This document shows positions 26,522-34,078 of a stretch of 64,000 bases of DNA, in pieces. The translations under genes and the position numbers were made by a program. Positions within the stretch are counted from its first letter, which is position 1; the number at the start of each line of letters is the position of its first letter. The notes under the pieces are model-generated. The model was not told where the DNA came from. It saw only the letters and a program-made list of their open reading frames with translations, and made no database searches. Source of the stretch: Streptomyces sp. CBMA152 (GTDB lineage Bacteria > Actinomycetota > Actinomycetes > Streptomycetales > Streptomycetaceae); contig NZ_MECJ01000038.1 in the NCBI RefSeq assembly GCF_014596475.1, forward strand, positions 101,541 through 165,540, written 5' to 3'.

Positions 26522-27255
26522 TCGGCCTCGTACTCGCAGCCGGTGCAGGACGGCGTCTGCGCCCCTACACCGACACGCTCCCGAAGGCCCTCGTGCCCGT
26601 CGACGGCGACACCACCGTGCTCGACCTCACGCTCGGCAACTTCGCCGAGGTGGGTCTGACCGAGGTCGCGATCGTCGTCGGCTACCGCAAGGAAGCGGTG
26701 TACGCCCGTAAGGAAGCCCTTGAGGCGAAGTACGGCGTCACGCTCACGCTGATCGACAACGACAAGGCCGAGGAGTGGAACAACGCCTACTCCCTGTGGT
26801 GCGCCCGTGACGTCCTGAAGCAGGGCGTCATCCTCGCCAACGGCGACACCGTGCACCCGGTCTCCGTCGAGAAGACCCTGCTGGCCGCCCGCGGCCAGGG
26901 CCAGAAGATCATCCTCGCCCTCGACACGGTGAAGCACCTCGCCGACGAGGAGATGAAGGTGATCACCGCCGAGGGCGAGGGTGTGCGACGCATCACCAAG
27001 CTGATGGACCCGGCCACCGCGACCGGCGAGTACATCGGCGTCACGCTGATCGAGCCCGAGGCCGCCGAGGAGCTGGCGGACGCGCTGAAGACCACCTTCG
27101 AGCGCGACCCCGACCTCTACTACGAGGACGGCTACCAGGAGCTCGTGAACCGCGGCTTCACCGTCGACGTGGCGCCCATCGGCGAGGTCTCGTGGGTCGA
27201 GATCGACAACCACGACGACCTCGCGAAGGGCCGTGAGATCGCATGCCGGTACTGA
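26518..27255 (+). CDS. Nucleotidyltransferase (NTP-transferase, CTP/UTP type)
   Basis: 245 aa; ATG overlaps the preceding stop. The N-terminal signature is exact: IGLVLAAGAGRRLRPYTDTLPKALVPV (LAAGxGxRLxPxTxxxPK). The motif LANGDTVHP is the metal-binding segment, and VAPIGEVSWVEIDNHDDLAKG at the C-terminus closes a single Rossmann-like domain without a left-handed-helix tail. Relatives include choline-phosphate and polyol-phosphate cytidylyltransferases. Placed between a CDP-alcohol transferase and a polyol-phosphate dehydrogenase, it is the likely source of the CDP-activated alcohol; the nucleotide is inferred, not shown. It overlaps the next gene by 13 bases. Confidence 0.88.
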   Translation: MIGLVLAAGAGRRLRPYTDTLPKALVPVDGDTTVLDLTLGNFAEVGLTEVAIVVGYRKEAVYARKEALEAKYGVTLTLIDNDKAEEWNNAYSLWCARDVLKQGVILANGDTVHPVSVEKTLLAARGQGQKIILALDTVKHLADEEMKVITAEGEGVRRITKLMDPATATGEYIGVTLIEPEAAEELADALKTTFERDPDLYYEDGYQELVNRGFTVDVAPIGEVSWVEIDNHDDLAKGREIACRY

Positions 27256-28304
27256 CCCGGCTCATTCCGTCGCCGGTCGTCGTCGACATCAGCCGGGGTG
27301 CCCTGGACGACCTGGCCGGTCTCCTCGCCGACCAGCGGATCTCGGCCTCCGGCAAGCTGGCGATCGCGGTCAGCGGCGGCTCGGGCCAGGCGCTGAGCGA
27401 GAAGCTGGCGCCGGTGCTGCCGGGCGCCGACTGGTACCCGGTCGCGGACGGCACCATCGACTCGGCCGTGCAGCTCGGCGACGACATCAAGGGCAAGCGC
27501 TACGACGCGGTCGTGGGCCTGGGCGGCGGCAAGATCATCGACGTGGCGAAGTACGCCGCGGCGCGGGTCGGGCTGCCCATGGTGGCCGTCGCCACCAACC
27601 TGTCGCACGACGGCATCTGCTCGCCGGTCTCCATCCTCGACAACGACAACGGCCGCGGCTCCTACGGTGTGCCCACGCCGATCGCCATGGTCATCGACCT
27701 CGACGTCATCCGGGAGGCCCCGGACCGGTTCGTCCGCTCCGGCATCGGCGACGCGATCTCCAACATCTCGGCGATCGCCGACTGGGAGCTGTCGCGCCAG
27801 GTCACCGGCGAGCCGGTGGACGGCCTCGCCGCCGCCATGGCGCGCACCGCCGGCGAGTCGGTGCTGCGCCACCCGGGCACCACCGGCGACGACGAGTTCC
27901 TCACCGTCCTGTCCGAGGCGCTGGTCCTGTCCGGCATCGCCATGTCGATCAGCGGGGACACCCGCCCCTCGTCCGGCGCCTGCCACGAGATCAGCCACGC
28001 CTTCGACCTGCTCTACCCCAAGCGCTCCGCGCTCCACGGCGAGCAGGTCGGCCTCGGCGCCGCCTTCGCGATGCATCTGCGCGGCGCCACCGAGCAGGCC
28101 GGTCTCTTCATCGAGGTGCTGCGGCGGCACAACCTGCCCGTACGCCCCGAGGACATCGGCTTCACCGCCCTGGAGTTCGTCCGCGCGGTCGAGTACGCCC
28201 CGCAGACCCGTCCCGGGCGCTTCACGATCCTGGAACACCTCAACCTTTCCGCAGACCAGATCAAGGACGCATACGCCGACTATGCAAAAGCCATCGGTAG
28301 CTGA
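27243..28304 (+). CDS. sn-glycerol-1-phosphate dehydrogenase-like iron-containing alcohol dehydrogenase
   Basis: 353 aa. It resembles the AraM/EgsA branch of group III metal alcohol dehydrogenases: VVGLGGGKIIDVAKYAA (NAD(P)-binding), ATNLSHDGICSPVSIL, then metal ligands in GACHEISHAFDLL and SALHGEQVGLG. This branch reduces dihydroxyacetone phosphate to sn-glycerol 1-phosphate, the archaeal stereoisomer; B. subtilis AraM is the known bacterial case. Related enzymes act on other polyol or keto phosphates, so the substrate is uncertain. It overlaps the nucleotidyltransferase by 13 bases and the next gene by 23 bases, indicating strict co-translation. Confidence 0.85.
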   Translation: MPVLTRLIPSPVVVDISRGALDDLAGLLADQRISASGKLAIAVSGGSGQALSEKLAPVLPGADWYPVADGTIDSAVQLGDDIKGKRYDAVVGLGGGKIIDVAKYAAARVGLPMVAVATNLSHDGICSPVSILDNDNGRGSYGVPTPIAMVIDLDVIREAPDRFVRSGIGDAISNISAIADWELSRQVTGEPVDGLAAAMARTAGESVLRHPGTTGDDEFLTVLSEALVLSGIAMSISGDTRPSSGACHEISHAFDLLYPKRSALHGEQVGLGAAFAMHLRGATEQAGLFIEVLRRHNLPVRPEDIGFTALEFVRAVEYAPQTRPGRFTILEHLNLSADQIKDAYADYAKAIGS

Positions 28305-29061
28305 ACTCCGCCCGGTCGTGCACCCTCCGGGCGTCAAGGACCGGCGGAGCGGCGAGCACTGGGGAGGCCGGCTCTACATGCGCGAGGTCTCCCTGCGCGT
28401 CGACCGGCACCTGGTGAACACGCGGGTCACGCCCAACCAGCTGACCTATGTGATGACCGTCGCCGCGGCCTTCGCGGCCCCGGCCCTGCTGGTGCCCGGG
28501 ATCTGGGGCGCCGTGCTCGGCGTGGTGATGGCCCAGGTCTATCTGCTCCTCGACTGCGTCGACGGCGAGGTCGCCCGCTGGAAGAAGCAGTACTCGATGG
28601 TCGGCGTCTACGTGGACCGGGTCGCGGCCTATGTGCTCGACGCCGCGGTCCTTGTCGGCTTCGGCCTGCGCGCCGCCGACATCTGGGGCACAGGCCGCAT
28701 CGACTGGCTGTGGGCCTTCCTGGGCACCCTGGCCGCCCTCGGCGCGGTCCTGATCAAGTCGGAGACCGACCTGGTGGGCGTGGCCCGGCACCAGCAGGGC
28801 ATGCCGCCGGTCAAGGAGACGGCGTCCGAGCCGCGCTCGTCCGGCATGGCGCTGGCCCGCCGGGCCGCCGGCGCGCTCAAGTTCCACCGGCTGGTCATGG
28901 GCATCGAGGCGACCCTGCTGATCCTGGTCCTTGCGATCGTGGACCACGTCCGCGGCGACCTGTACTTCTCCCGGCTCGGCGTCGCGGTGCTCGCGGGCAT
29001 CGCGCTGCTGCAGAGCGTGCTGCACCTGGTGTCCATCCTCGCCTCCAGCAGGCTCAAGTGA
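28282..29061 (+). CDS. Second CDP-alcohol phosphatidyltransferase (altered catalytic motif)
   Basis: 259 aa, start ATG 28282 inside the end of the preceding gene. Transmembrane helices lie at about residues 52-90, 105-130, 135-155, 205-225 and 232-255. The signature is D91, D94-G95, A98-R99, G108, D112, but residue 116, normally the fourth Asp, is Ala (DRVAAY). In the family that Asp is the proposed base, so chemistry or acceptor may differ. The first transferase in the locus has all four. The stop overlaps the GT2 start (GTGA), so both are coupled. It may produce a lipid from a CDP-alcohol and a phosphorylated acceptor. Confidence 0.85.
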   Translation: MQKPSVAELRPVVHPPGVKDRRSGEHWGGRLYMREVSLRVDRHLVNTRVTPNQLTYVMTVAAAFAAPALLVPGIWGAVLGVVMAQVYLLLDCVDGEVARWKKQYSMVGVYVDRVAAYVLDAAVLVGFGLRAADIWGTGRIDWLWAFLGTLAALGAVLIKSETDLVGVARHQQGMPPVKETASEPRSSGMALARRAAGALKFHRLVMGIEATLLILVLAIVDHVRGDLYFSRLGVAVLAGIALLQSVLHLVSILASSRLK

Positions 29062-29942
29062 GCGCCCCCGCGAAGGTCGGCGCGGTCGTCATCACCATGG
29101 GCAACCGCCCCGAGGAGCTGCGCGCGCTGCTCGACTCGGTCGCCAAGCAGGACGGCGACCAGGTCGAGGTCGTCGTGGTCGGCAACGGCGCCCCGGTGCC
29201 GGACGTCCCGGCGGGTGTACGGACCGTGGAGCTGCCCGAGAACCTGGGCATCCCGGGCGGGCGCAACGTCGGCATCGAGGCGTTCGGCCCGTCCGGCGCC
29301 GAGGTCGACATCCTGCTCTTCCTCGACGACGACGGCCTGCTGCCGAACACCGACACCGCCGAGCTGTGCCGCCAGGCCTTCGCGGCGGACCCGGAGCTCG
29401 GCATCATCAGCTTCCGCATCGCCGACCCGGAGACCGGGGTCACCCAGCGCCGCCATGTCCCGAGGCTGCGCGCCTCCGACCCGATGCGCTCCTCGCGCGT
29501 GACGACCTTCCTCGGCGGCGCCAACGCCGTACGGACAAAGGTCCTCGCCGAGGTCGGCGGGCTGCCGGACGAGTTCTTCTACGCGCACGAGGAGACCGAT
29601 CTGGCCTGGCGGGCGCTGGATGCCGGCTGGATGATCGACTACCGCGCGGACATGGTGCTCCACCACCCGACGACGGCGCCGTCCCGGCACGCGGTCTACC
29701 ACCGGATGGTGGCCCGCAACCGGGTCTGGCTGGCCCGGCGCAACCTGCCGGCCCTCCTGGTGCCCGTCTACCTCGGCGTGTGGATGCTCCTCACGCTCGC
29801 CAGGAAGCCCTCCGGGCCCGCGCTCAAGGCGTGGTTCGGCGGCTTCAAGGAGGGCTGGACCACGCCGTGCGGACCGCGTCGCCCCATGCGGTGGCGCACG
29901 GTCTGGCGGCTGACCCGGCTGGGCCGTCCGCCGGTGATCTGA
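29058..29942 (+). CDS. Glycosyltransferase family 2
   Basis: 294 aa from GTG 29058 overlapping the preceding stop. GT-A fold: VGAVVITMGNRPEELRALLDSV at the N-terminus, ELPENLGIPGGRNVGIEAFG (rhamnosyl-/galactofuranosyl-transferase-like 'NLGGAGGfNrG'), then LLFLDDDGLLPN with the DxD, and FFYAHEETDLAWRALDAGW (the ED motif). One possible membrane-associated helix is near residues 225-245 (LLVPVYLGVWMLLTLA). It likely adds a sugar to the product of the CDP-alcohol enzymes before export by the ABC transporter. It is separated from the transporter by a perfect 24-base palindrome. Confidence 0.87.
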   Translation: MSAPAKVGAVVITMGNRPEELRALLDSVAKQDGDQVEVVVVGNGAPVPDVPAGVRTVELPENLGIPGGRNVGIEAFGPSGAEVDILLFLDDDGLLPNTDTAELCRQAFAADPELGIISFRIADPETGVTQRRHVPRLRASDPMRSSRVTTFLGGANAVRTKVLAEVGGLPDEFFYAHEETDLAWRALDAGWMIDYRADMVLHHPTTAPSRHAVYHRMVARNRVWLARRNLPALLVPVYLGVWMLLTLARKPSGPALKAWFGGFKEGWTTPCGPRRPMRWRTVWRLTRLGRPPVI

Positions 29943-29968
29943 CAGTCTCGAAGCCGAGAGCACAACCG

Positions 29969-29992
29969 GCCCGGGCCCTGCAGGGCCCGGGC
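29969..29992. terminator. Perfect 24-base palindrome between GT2 and ABC transporter genes
   Basis: GCCCGGGCCCTG at 29969-29980 is followed immediately by its exact inverse CAGGGCCCGGGC. No T-run follows, so it may be a partial terminator or processing site that separates transporter from enzyme expression, rather than a full stop of the unit. Confidence 0.5.
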
Positions 29993-30039
29993 GCACCGGG
30001 TCGTCGCGCGTACTTCATTGAAAGCGAAAGTTTCCACTT

Positions 30040-30921
30040 GTGAGTGACACAACTCTGTCCCCGGCGGAACTCGCCGCCAAGCACGGACTGTCGGTGAGCG
30101 GCGCCCGGCCGGGGCTGTTCGAGTACTGCAGCCAGCTCTGGGGCCGGCGCCACTTCATCCTGTCCTTCTCGCAGGCGAAGCTGACCGCCCAGTACAGCCA
30201 GGCCAAGCTCGGCCAGATCTGGCAGGTGGCCACCCCGCTGCTCAACGCGCTGGTCTACTACTTCATCTTCGGCATCCTGATGAACGCCAAGCGGGGTATC
30301 GCGTCCGACGTGTACATCCCGTTCCTGGTGACGGGCGTGTTCGTGTTCACCTTCACCCAGAACTCGGTGATGGCGGGCGTGCGGGCGATCTCCGGCAACC
30401 TGGGCCTGGTGCGCGCGCTGCACTTCCCGCGCGCCTCGCTGCCGGTCTCCTTCGCGCTCCAGCAGCTCCAGCAGCTGCTGTTCTCGATGATCGTCCTGGT
30501 GCTCGTGGTGGTGGCCTCCGGCACCAAGCCGATGGTGTCGTGGCTCCTGATGGTGCCGGTGCTCGGGCTGCAGTTCGTGTTCAACACGGGCCTCGCGCTG
30601 ATCATGGCCCGGCTCGGCAGCAAGACCCCGGACCTGGCCCAGCTGATGCCGTTCATCCTGCGCACCTGGATGTACGCGTCCGGTGTCATGTTCAGCATCA
30701 AGGTGGTCCTCCAGGGCAAGCCGCACTGGCTCGCCCAGGTGCTCCAGGTGAACCCGGCCGCGGTCTACATGGACCTGGCCCGGTTCGCCATGATCGACGG
30801 ATACGGCCGCCACAACCTGCCGCCGCACGTGTGGGTGGCGGCGGTCGGCTGGGCGCTGGCCGTCGGCGTCGTGGGCTTCGTGTACTTCTGGAAGGCAGAG
30901 GAGCAGTACGGCCGTGGCTGA
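30040..30921 (+). CDS. ABC transporter permease, Wzm/TagG type
   Basis: 293 aa, GTG start 30040. N-terminal cytoplasmic segment ending in LWGRRHFILSFSQAKLTAQYSQAKLGQIWQVATPLLNALVYYFIFGIL, the ABC2-type permease entry helix of polysaccharide/teichoic-acid exporters. About six transmembrane helices follow, with LARFAMIDGY and a final helix VWVAAVGWALAVGVVGFVYFW. It overlaps the ATPase gene by 8 bases. Together they export a lipid-linked glycan or phospho-polymer; the upstream enzymes presumably make that substrate. CGAAAGTTTCC (30025-30035) immediately upstream resembles a LacI-type half site but is unproven. Confidence 0.9.
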   Translation: MSDTTLSPAELAAKHGLSVSGARPGLFEYCSQLWGRRHFILSFSQAKLTAQYSQAKLGQIWQVATPLLNALVYYFIFGILMNAKRGIASDVYIPFLVTGVFVFTFTQNSVMAGVRAISGNLGLVRALHFPRASLPVSFALQQLQQLLFSMIVLVLVVVASGTKPMVSWLLMVPVLGLQFVFNTGLALIMARLGSKTPDLAQLMPFILRTWMYASGVMFSIKVVLQGKPHWLAQVLQVNPAAVYMDLARFAMIDGYGRHNLPPHVWVAAVGWALAVGVVGFVYFWKAEEQYGRG

Positions 30922-31717
30922 GGACAACAACCGGATCGCCGACGACAGCGGCGCGCGCATCCCCACCGTCATCGCCGACGACGTGCACATCGTGTACACC
31001 GTCAACGGCGCGGGCGGCGGCCGAGGCAGCGCCACCGCCGCGCTGAGCCGGATCGTCGGGCGCGACAAGGGCGAGTCCCGGGGCATGCGGAAGGTGCACG
31101 CCGTACGCGGTGTCTCCTTCACGGCGTACCGGGGCGAGGCGATCGGCCTGATCGGCACCAACGGCTCGGGCAAGTCGACCCTGCTGCGGGCCATCGCGGG
31201 GCTGCTGCCGCCCGCCAAGGGCAAGGTGTACACCAACGGCCAGCCCTCGCTGCTCGGCGTCAACGCGGCGCTGATGAACGAGCTGACCGGTGAGCGCAAC
31301 GTGATCCTCGGCGGCCTGGCCATGGGCATGTCGCGCGAGGAGATCAAGGAGCGCTACGAGGAGATCGTCGACTTCTCCGGCATCAACGAGAAGGGCGACT
31401 TCATCACCCTGCCGATGCGGACGTACTCCTCGGGCATGGCGGCCCGCCTGCGGTTCTCCATTGCCGCCGCCAAGGACCACGACGTCCTGATGATCGACGA
31501 GGCGCTGGCCACCGGTGACCGCAAGTTCCAGATCCGCTCCGAGGAGCGCATCCGCGAGCTGCGCAAGCACGCGGGCACGGTCTTCCTGGTCAGCCACAGC
31601 ATCGGCTCCATCCGCGACACCTGCGACCGGGTGCTGTGGCTGGAGCGGGGCGAGCTCCTGATGGACGGCCCCACGGACGAGGTGGTCAAGGCCTACCAGA
31701 AGGAGACGGGGCGCTAG
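30914..31717 (+). CDS. ABC transporter ATP-binding protein, Wzt/TagH type
   Basis: 267 aa, GTG start 30914 overlapping the permease. Walker A is GTNGSGKSTLLRAIAGLL (about residue 81), the signature is YSSGMAARLRFSIAAA and Walker B is VLMIDEALATGD. The 'DEaLatGD' form and the N-terminal extension before the ATPase core (HIVYTVNGAGGGRGSATAALSRI) are typical of TagH/Wzt proteins. The long carbohydrate-binding tail of O-antigen Wzt is absent. It powers the permease encoded upstream. It is the last gene of the 24.7-31.7 kb unit; the dispersed repeat and a hairpin follow. Confidence 0.92.
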   Translation: MAEDNNRIADDSGARIPTVIADDVHIVYTVNGAGGGRGSATAALSRIVGRDKGESRGMRKVHAVRGVSFTAYRGEAIGLIGTNGSGKSTLLRAIAGLLPPAKGKVYTNGQPSLLGVNAALMNELTGERNVILGGLAMGMSREEIKERYEEIVDFSGINEKGDFITLPMRTYSSGMAARLRFSIAAAKDHDVLMIDEALATGDRKFQIRSEERIRELRKHAGTVFLVSHSIGSIRDTCDRVLWLERGELLMDGPTDEVVKAYQKETGR

Positions 31718-31741
31718 GGCGCGCGGCTTACCGGTCACTTC

Positions 31742-31788
31742 GGCTGCGGGTCGTCTGTGGCTGGTCGCGCAGTTCCCCGCGCCCCTTG
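31742..31788 (+). repeat. Streptomyces dispersed intergenic repeat, copy C
   Basis: GGCTGCGGGTCGTCTGTGG followed by CTGGTCGCGCAGTTCCCC and GCGCCCCTTG. It starts 25 bases after the TagH-like gene, in sense orientation. Near-identical to copies B and D in the reverse orientation. Confidence 0.85.
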
Positions 31789-31838
31789 GTGGTGTACCGG
31801 TGCCGCTAGGCCCTGGCCACTACCGCATCCCCTTGAAA

Positions 31839-31866
31839 GCCCCCGTCGATCAACCCCGGCGGGGGT
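31839..31866 (+). terminator. GC-rich hairpin after the ABC transporter genes
   Basis: GCCCCCG (31839-31845) pairs with CGGGGGT (31860-31866) over a 14-base loop. TCTTCG follows with little U-run. Likely terminates the 24.7-31.7 kb unit together with repeat copy C. Confidence 0.5.
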
Positions 31867-31976
31867 CTTCGCGTCCCTGGGGGTGGTCCGGAGGCGGGCC
31901 GTCCATGTCAAGGCTGCGTCAAGTCGCCTGCGTCGGGGGAAGGTTGGCGTGGATTGAAGTGTTCTTGTAATGCGCG

Positions 31977-32011
31977 CAACACCCCGACGTGTTGTCAGGC
32001 GTTGTACAACG
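31977..32011. promoter_or_regulatory. Palindromic operator-like region upstream of hopanoid genes
   Basis: CAACAC-cccgac-GTGTTG (31977-31994) is an inverted repeat, and CGTTGTACAACG (32000-32011) is a perfect 12-base palindrome. Both share GTTG/CAAC half-sites. They lie 138-172 bases upstream of the first ORF of the hopanoid operon, where the main promoter is expected. The protein that binds is unknown. Confidence 0.55.
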
Positions 32012-32148
32012 TAAGCTGTACCGGTGTTGATCGTGACGGAAGGGCGGGACCGCACCGGGCGCCCCTCGCGGGAGCCGTCCTCCACTGGGGAGGTTCGGCG
32101 GCGTGTCCGAAATGGGGTATTTTGGGTCGGCGGTGTAGAACGGGAGAT

Positions 32149-32223
32149 ATGACGGCAATGGCTACGGGAAATCTCCAACGACGAGAGACCTCCGCCGTTC
32201 CCGTACCGGGCGGTCCCCGGTGA
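32149..32223 (+). CDS. Possible 24-aa leader peptide coupled to hpnC
   Basis: ATG 32149 follows GGGAG closely and opens a 24-codon frame (MTAMATGNLQRRETSAVPVP...) whose TGA overlaps the GTG start of hpnC (GTGA). It is not in the hpnC frame. No domain is recognised. Overlap suggests translational coupling; the coding status is uncertain because such short frames arise by chance in GC-rich DNA. Confidence 0.35.
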   Translation: MTAMATGNLQRRETSAVPVPGGPR

Positions 32224-33131
32224 CAGGTGTCCGGGACGTGCGCACCGACTCCCCCTCGCGCACCACGCTCGACAAGGCCACGGAGGAGAACTTCCCGGTG
32301 GCCCCCTTCTTTCTGCCGCGCGCCTGGCGTGACGACCTGATGGCCGTGTACGGCTTCGCCCGCCTGGTCGACGACATCGGCGACGGCGACCTCGCGCCCG
32401 GCGGCGCGGACGCCCGCGCGCTCGGCGTGTCCCCGGCCGACGCGGACGACCGGCTCGTCATGCTCGACGCCTTCGAGACCGACCTGCGGCGCGTCTTCGA
32501 CGCCACGCCGCACCACCCGCTGCTGCTCGCCCTCCAGCCGACCGTCCGCCGCCGCTCGCTGAGCCCCGAGCCGTTCCTCGGCCTCGTCGCCGCGAACCGC
32601 CAGGACCAGCAGGTCAAGCGGTACGAGACATACGAGGACCTGGTCGCGTACTGCGAACTCTCGGCCAATCCGGTGGGCCGCCTGGTCCTCGCGATCACCG
32701 GCACCGAGAGCCCCGAGCGCGTGCGCCGCTCCGACGCCGTCTGCACCGCGCTGCAGATCGTCGAGCACCTCCAGGACGTCTCCGAGGACCTGGGCCGGGA
32801 CCGTATCTATCTGCCCGCCGAGGACATGCGGCGCTTCCATGTGGCCGAGGCCGATCTGGCCGCGGCGCACGGGAGCGCGTCGGTGCGCGCCCTGGTCGCG
32901 TTCGAAGCGGAACGCGCCGGACAGTTGCTGAATGAAGGCACCTCCCTGGTGGGTAGCGTCCACGGCAGACTCAAGCTGCTGCTGGCCGGATTCGTGGCCG
33001 GGGGACGCGCCGCGCTCGACGCGGTCGCTGCCGCCGGCCACGACGTACTCCCTGGACCGCCCAAGCCCACCAAGTCCAGTCTGCTGCGCGAAGTGGGAGC
33101 CGTGTTGCGTAGAGCGCGTAGAGAGGGGTGA
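32220..33131 (+). CDS. hpnC: Squalene synthase HpnC (hydroxysqualene synthase)
   Basis: 303 aa from GTG 32220. Squalene/phytoene synthase fold with two Asp-rich motifs: FARLVDDIGDG (about residue 43-53) and EHLQDVSEDLGRDRIYLP (about 180-197). FPVAPFFLPRAWRDDLMAVYGF at the start fits the family. HpnC converts presqualene diphosphate, made by HpnD, to hydroxysqualene. It overlaps the leader ORF by GTGA and the hpnD start in the same manner. First enzyme gene of the hopanoid operon. Confidence 0.93.
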   Translation: MTGVRDVRTDSPSRTTLDKATEENFPVAPFFLPRAWRDDLMAVYGFARLVDDIGDGDLAPGGADARALGVSPADADDRLVMLDAFETDLRRVFDATPHHPLLLALQPTVRRRSLSPEPFLGLVAANRQDQQVKRYETYEDLVAYCELSANPVGRLVLAITGTESPERVRRSDAVCTALQIVEHLQDVSEDLGRDRIYLPAEDMRRFHVAEADLAAAHGSASVRALVAFEAERAGQLLNEGTSLVGSVHGRLKLLLAGFVAGGRAALDAVAAAGHDVLPGPPKPTKSSLLREVGAVLRRARREG

Positions 33132-34078
33132 GCCGGACCGTGGATCCACACGCACACGTGTCCCCGCCGGTACAGGCCGCGTACAGCTACTGCGAGGCCG
33201 TGACCGGGCAGCAGGCGCGCAATTTCGCGTACGGCATCAGGCTGCTGCCGACCGACAAGCGGCAGGCGATGTCGGCCCTCTACGCGTTCTCGCGGCGGGT
33301 CGACGACATCGGCGACGGCACGCTGCCCGCCGACGCCAAGAACCAGCGCCTGGAGGAGACCCGGGCACTGCTCGGCAAGATCGCCGAGGGCGCGGTCGAG
33401 GAGGACGACACCGACCCGGTGGCGGTGGCGCTCGCCGACGCGGCGCGCCGCTTCCCGATCCCGCTCGGCGGCCTCGACGAGCTCATCGACGGCGTCCTGA
33501 TGGACGTGCGCGGCGAGACCTATGAGACCTGGGACGACCTGAAGGTCTACTGCCGGTGTGTCGCCGGTGCCATCGGCCGGCTCTCCCTGGGCGTGTTCGG
33601 TACACAACCGGGCGCACCGGGCGCCGAACGCGCCGCCGAGTACGCCGACACGCTGGGGCTCGCGCTCCAACTCACCAACATCCTCAGAGACGTTCGCGAG
33701 GACGCGGGCAACGGGCGCACCTATCTGCCCGCCGACGACCTGGCCAAGTTCGGCTGCGCCGCGGGCTTCCACACCCCGGTGCCGCCGGCCGGATCCGACT
33801 TCGCCGGGCTCGTCCACTTCGAAGTGCGGCGCGCCCGGGCCCTGTTCGCCGAGGGCTACCGGCTGCTGCCGATGCTCGACCGGCGCAGCGGTGCCTGCGT
33901 GGCCGCGATGGCGGGGATCTACCGGCGCCTGCTCGACCGCATCGAGCGCGACCCGGAGGCCGTGCTGCGCGGCCGGGTCTCGCTGCCGGGCCGCGAGAAG
34001 GCGTACGTCGCGGTACGCGGACTGTCCGGGCTCGACACCCGTACCGTCTCCCGGCAGACCGCCAGGAGGCGCGCCTGA
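33128..34078 (+). CDS. hpnD: Presqualene diphosphate synthase HpnD
   Basis: 316 aa, GTG start 33128 overlapping the hpnC stop. Paired Asp-rich motifs SRRVDDIGDGTLP (near residue 56) and LTNILRDVREDAGNGRTYLP (near residue 180). AYSYCEAVTGQQARNFAYGIRLLP at the N-terminus is the family entry helix. HpnD condenses two farnesyl diphosphates to presqualene diphosphate, the substrate of HpnC. Its TGA overlaps the ATG of the next small gene (TGATG). Confidence 0.94.
   Translation: MSRTVDPHAHVSPPVQAAYSYCEAVTGQQARNFAYGIRLLPTDKRQAMSALYAFSRRVDDIGDGTLPADAKNQRLEETRALLGKIAEGAVEEDDTDPVAVALADAARRFPIPLGGLDELIDGVLMDVRGETYETWDDLKVYCRCVAGAIGRLSLGVFGTQPGAPGAERAAEYADTLGLALQLTNILRDVREDAGNGRTYLPADDLAKFGCAAGFHTPVPPAGSDFAGLVHFEVRRARALFAEGYRLLPMLDRRSGACVAAMAGIYRRLLDRIERDPEAVLRGRVSLPGREKAYVAVRGLSGLDTRTVSRQTARRRA

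Larger units (their letters stand above)
31718..32148. other. Intergenic region upstream of the hopanoid operon
   Basis: About 430 bases. In order: dispersed repeat copy C (31742-31788), a GC hairpin (31839-31866), then the AT-richer stretch 31940-32030 holding paired GTTG/CAAC motifs and a 12-base palindrome, followed by the leader ORF. No other coding frame is convincing. It carries the end of one unit and the promoter of the next. Confidence 0.7.

Noticed and set aside
30025..30036. CGAAAGTTTCC as a LacI-type sugar operator for the ABC transporter
   Set aside because: Single imperfect site with no related regulator next to it; chance occurrence is possible.
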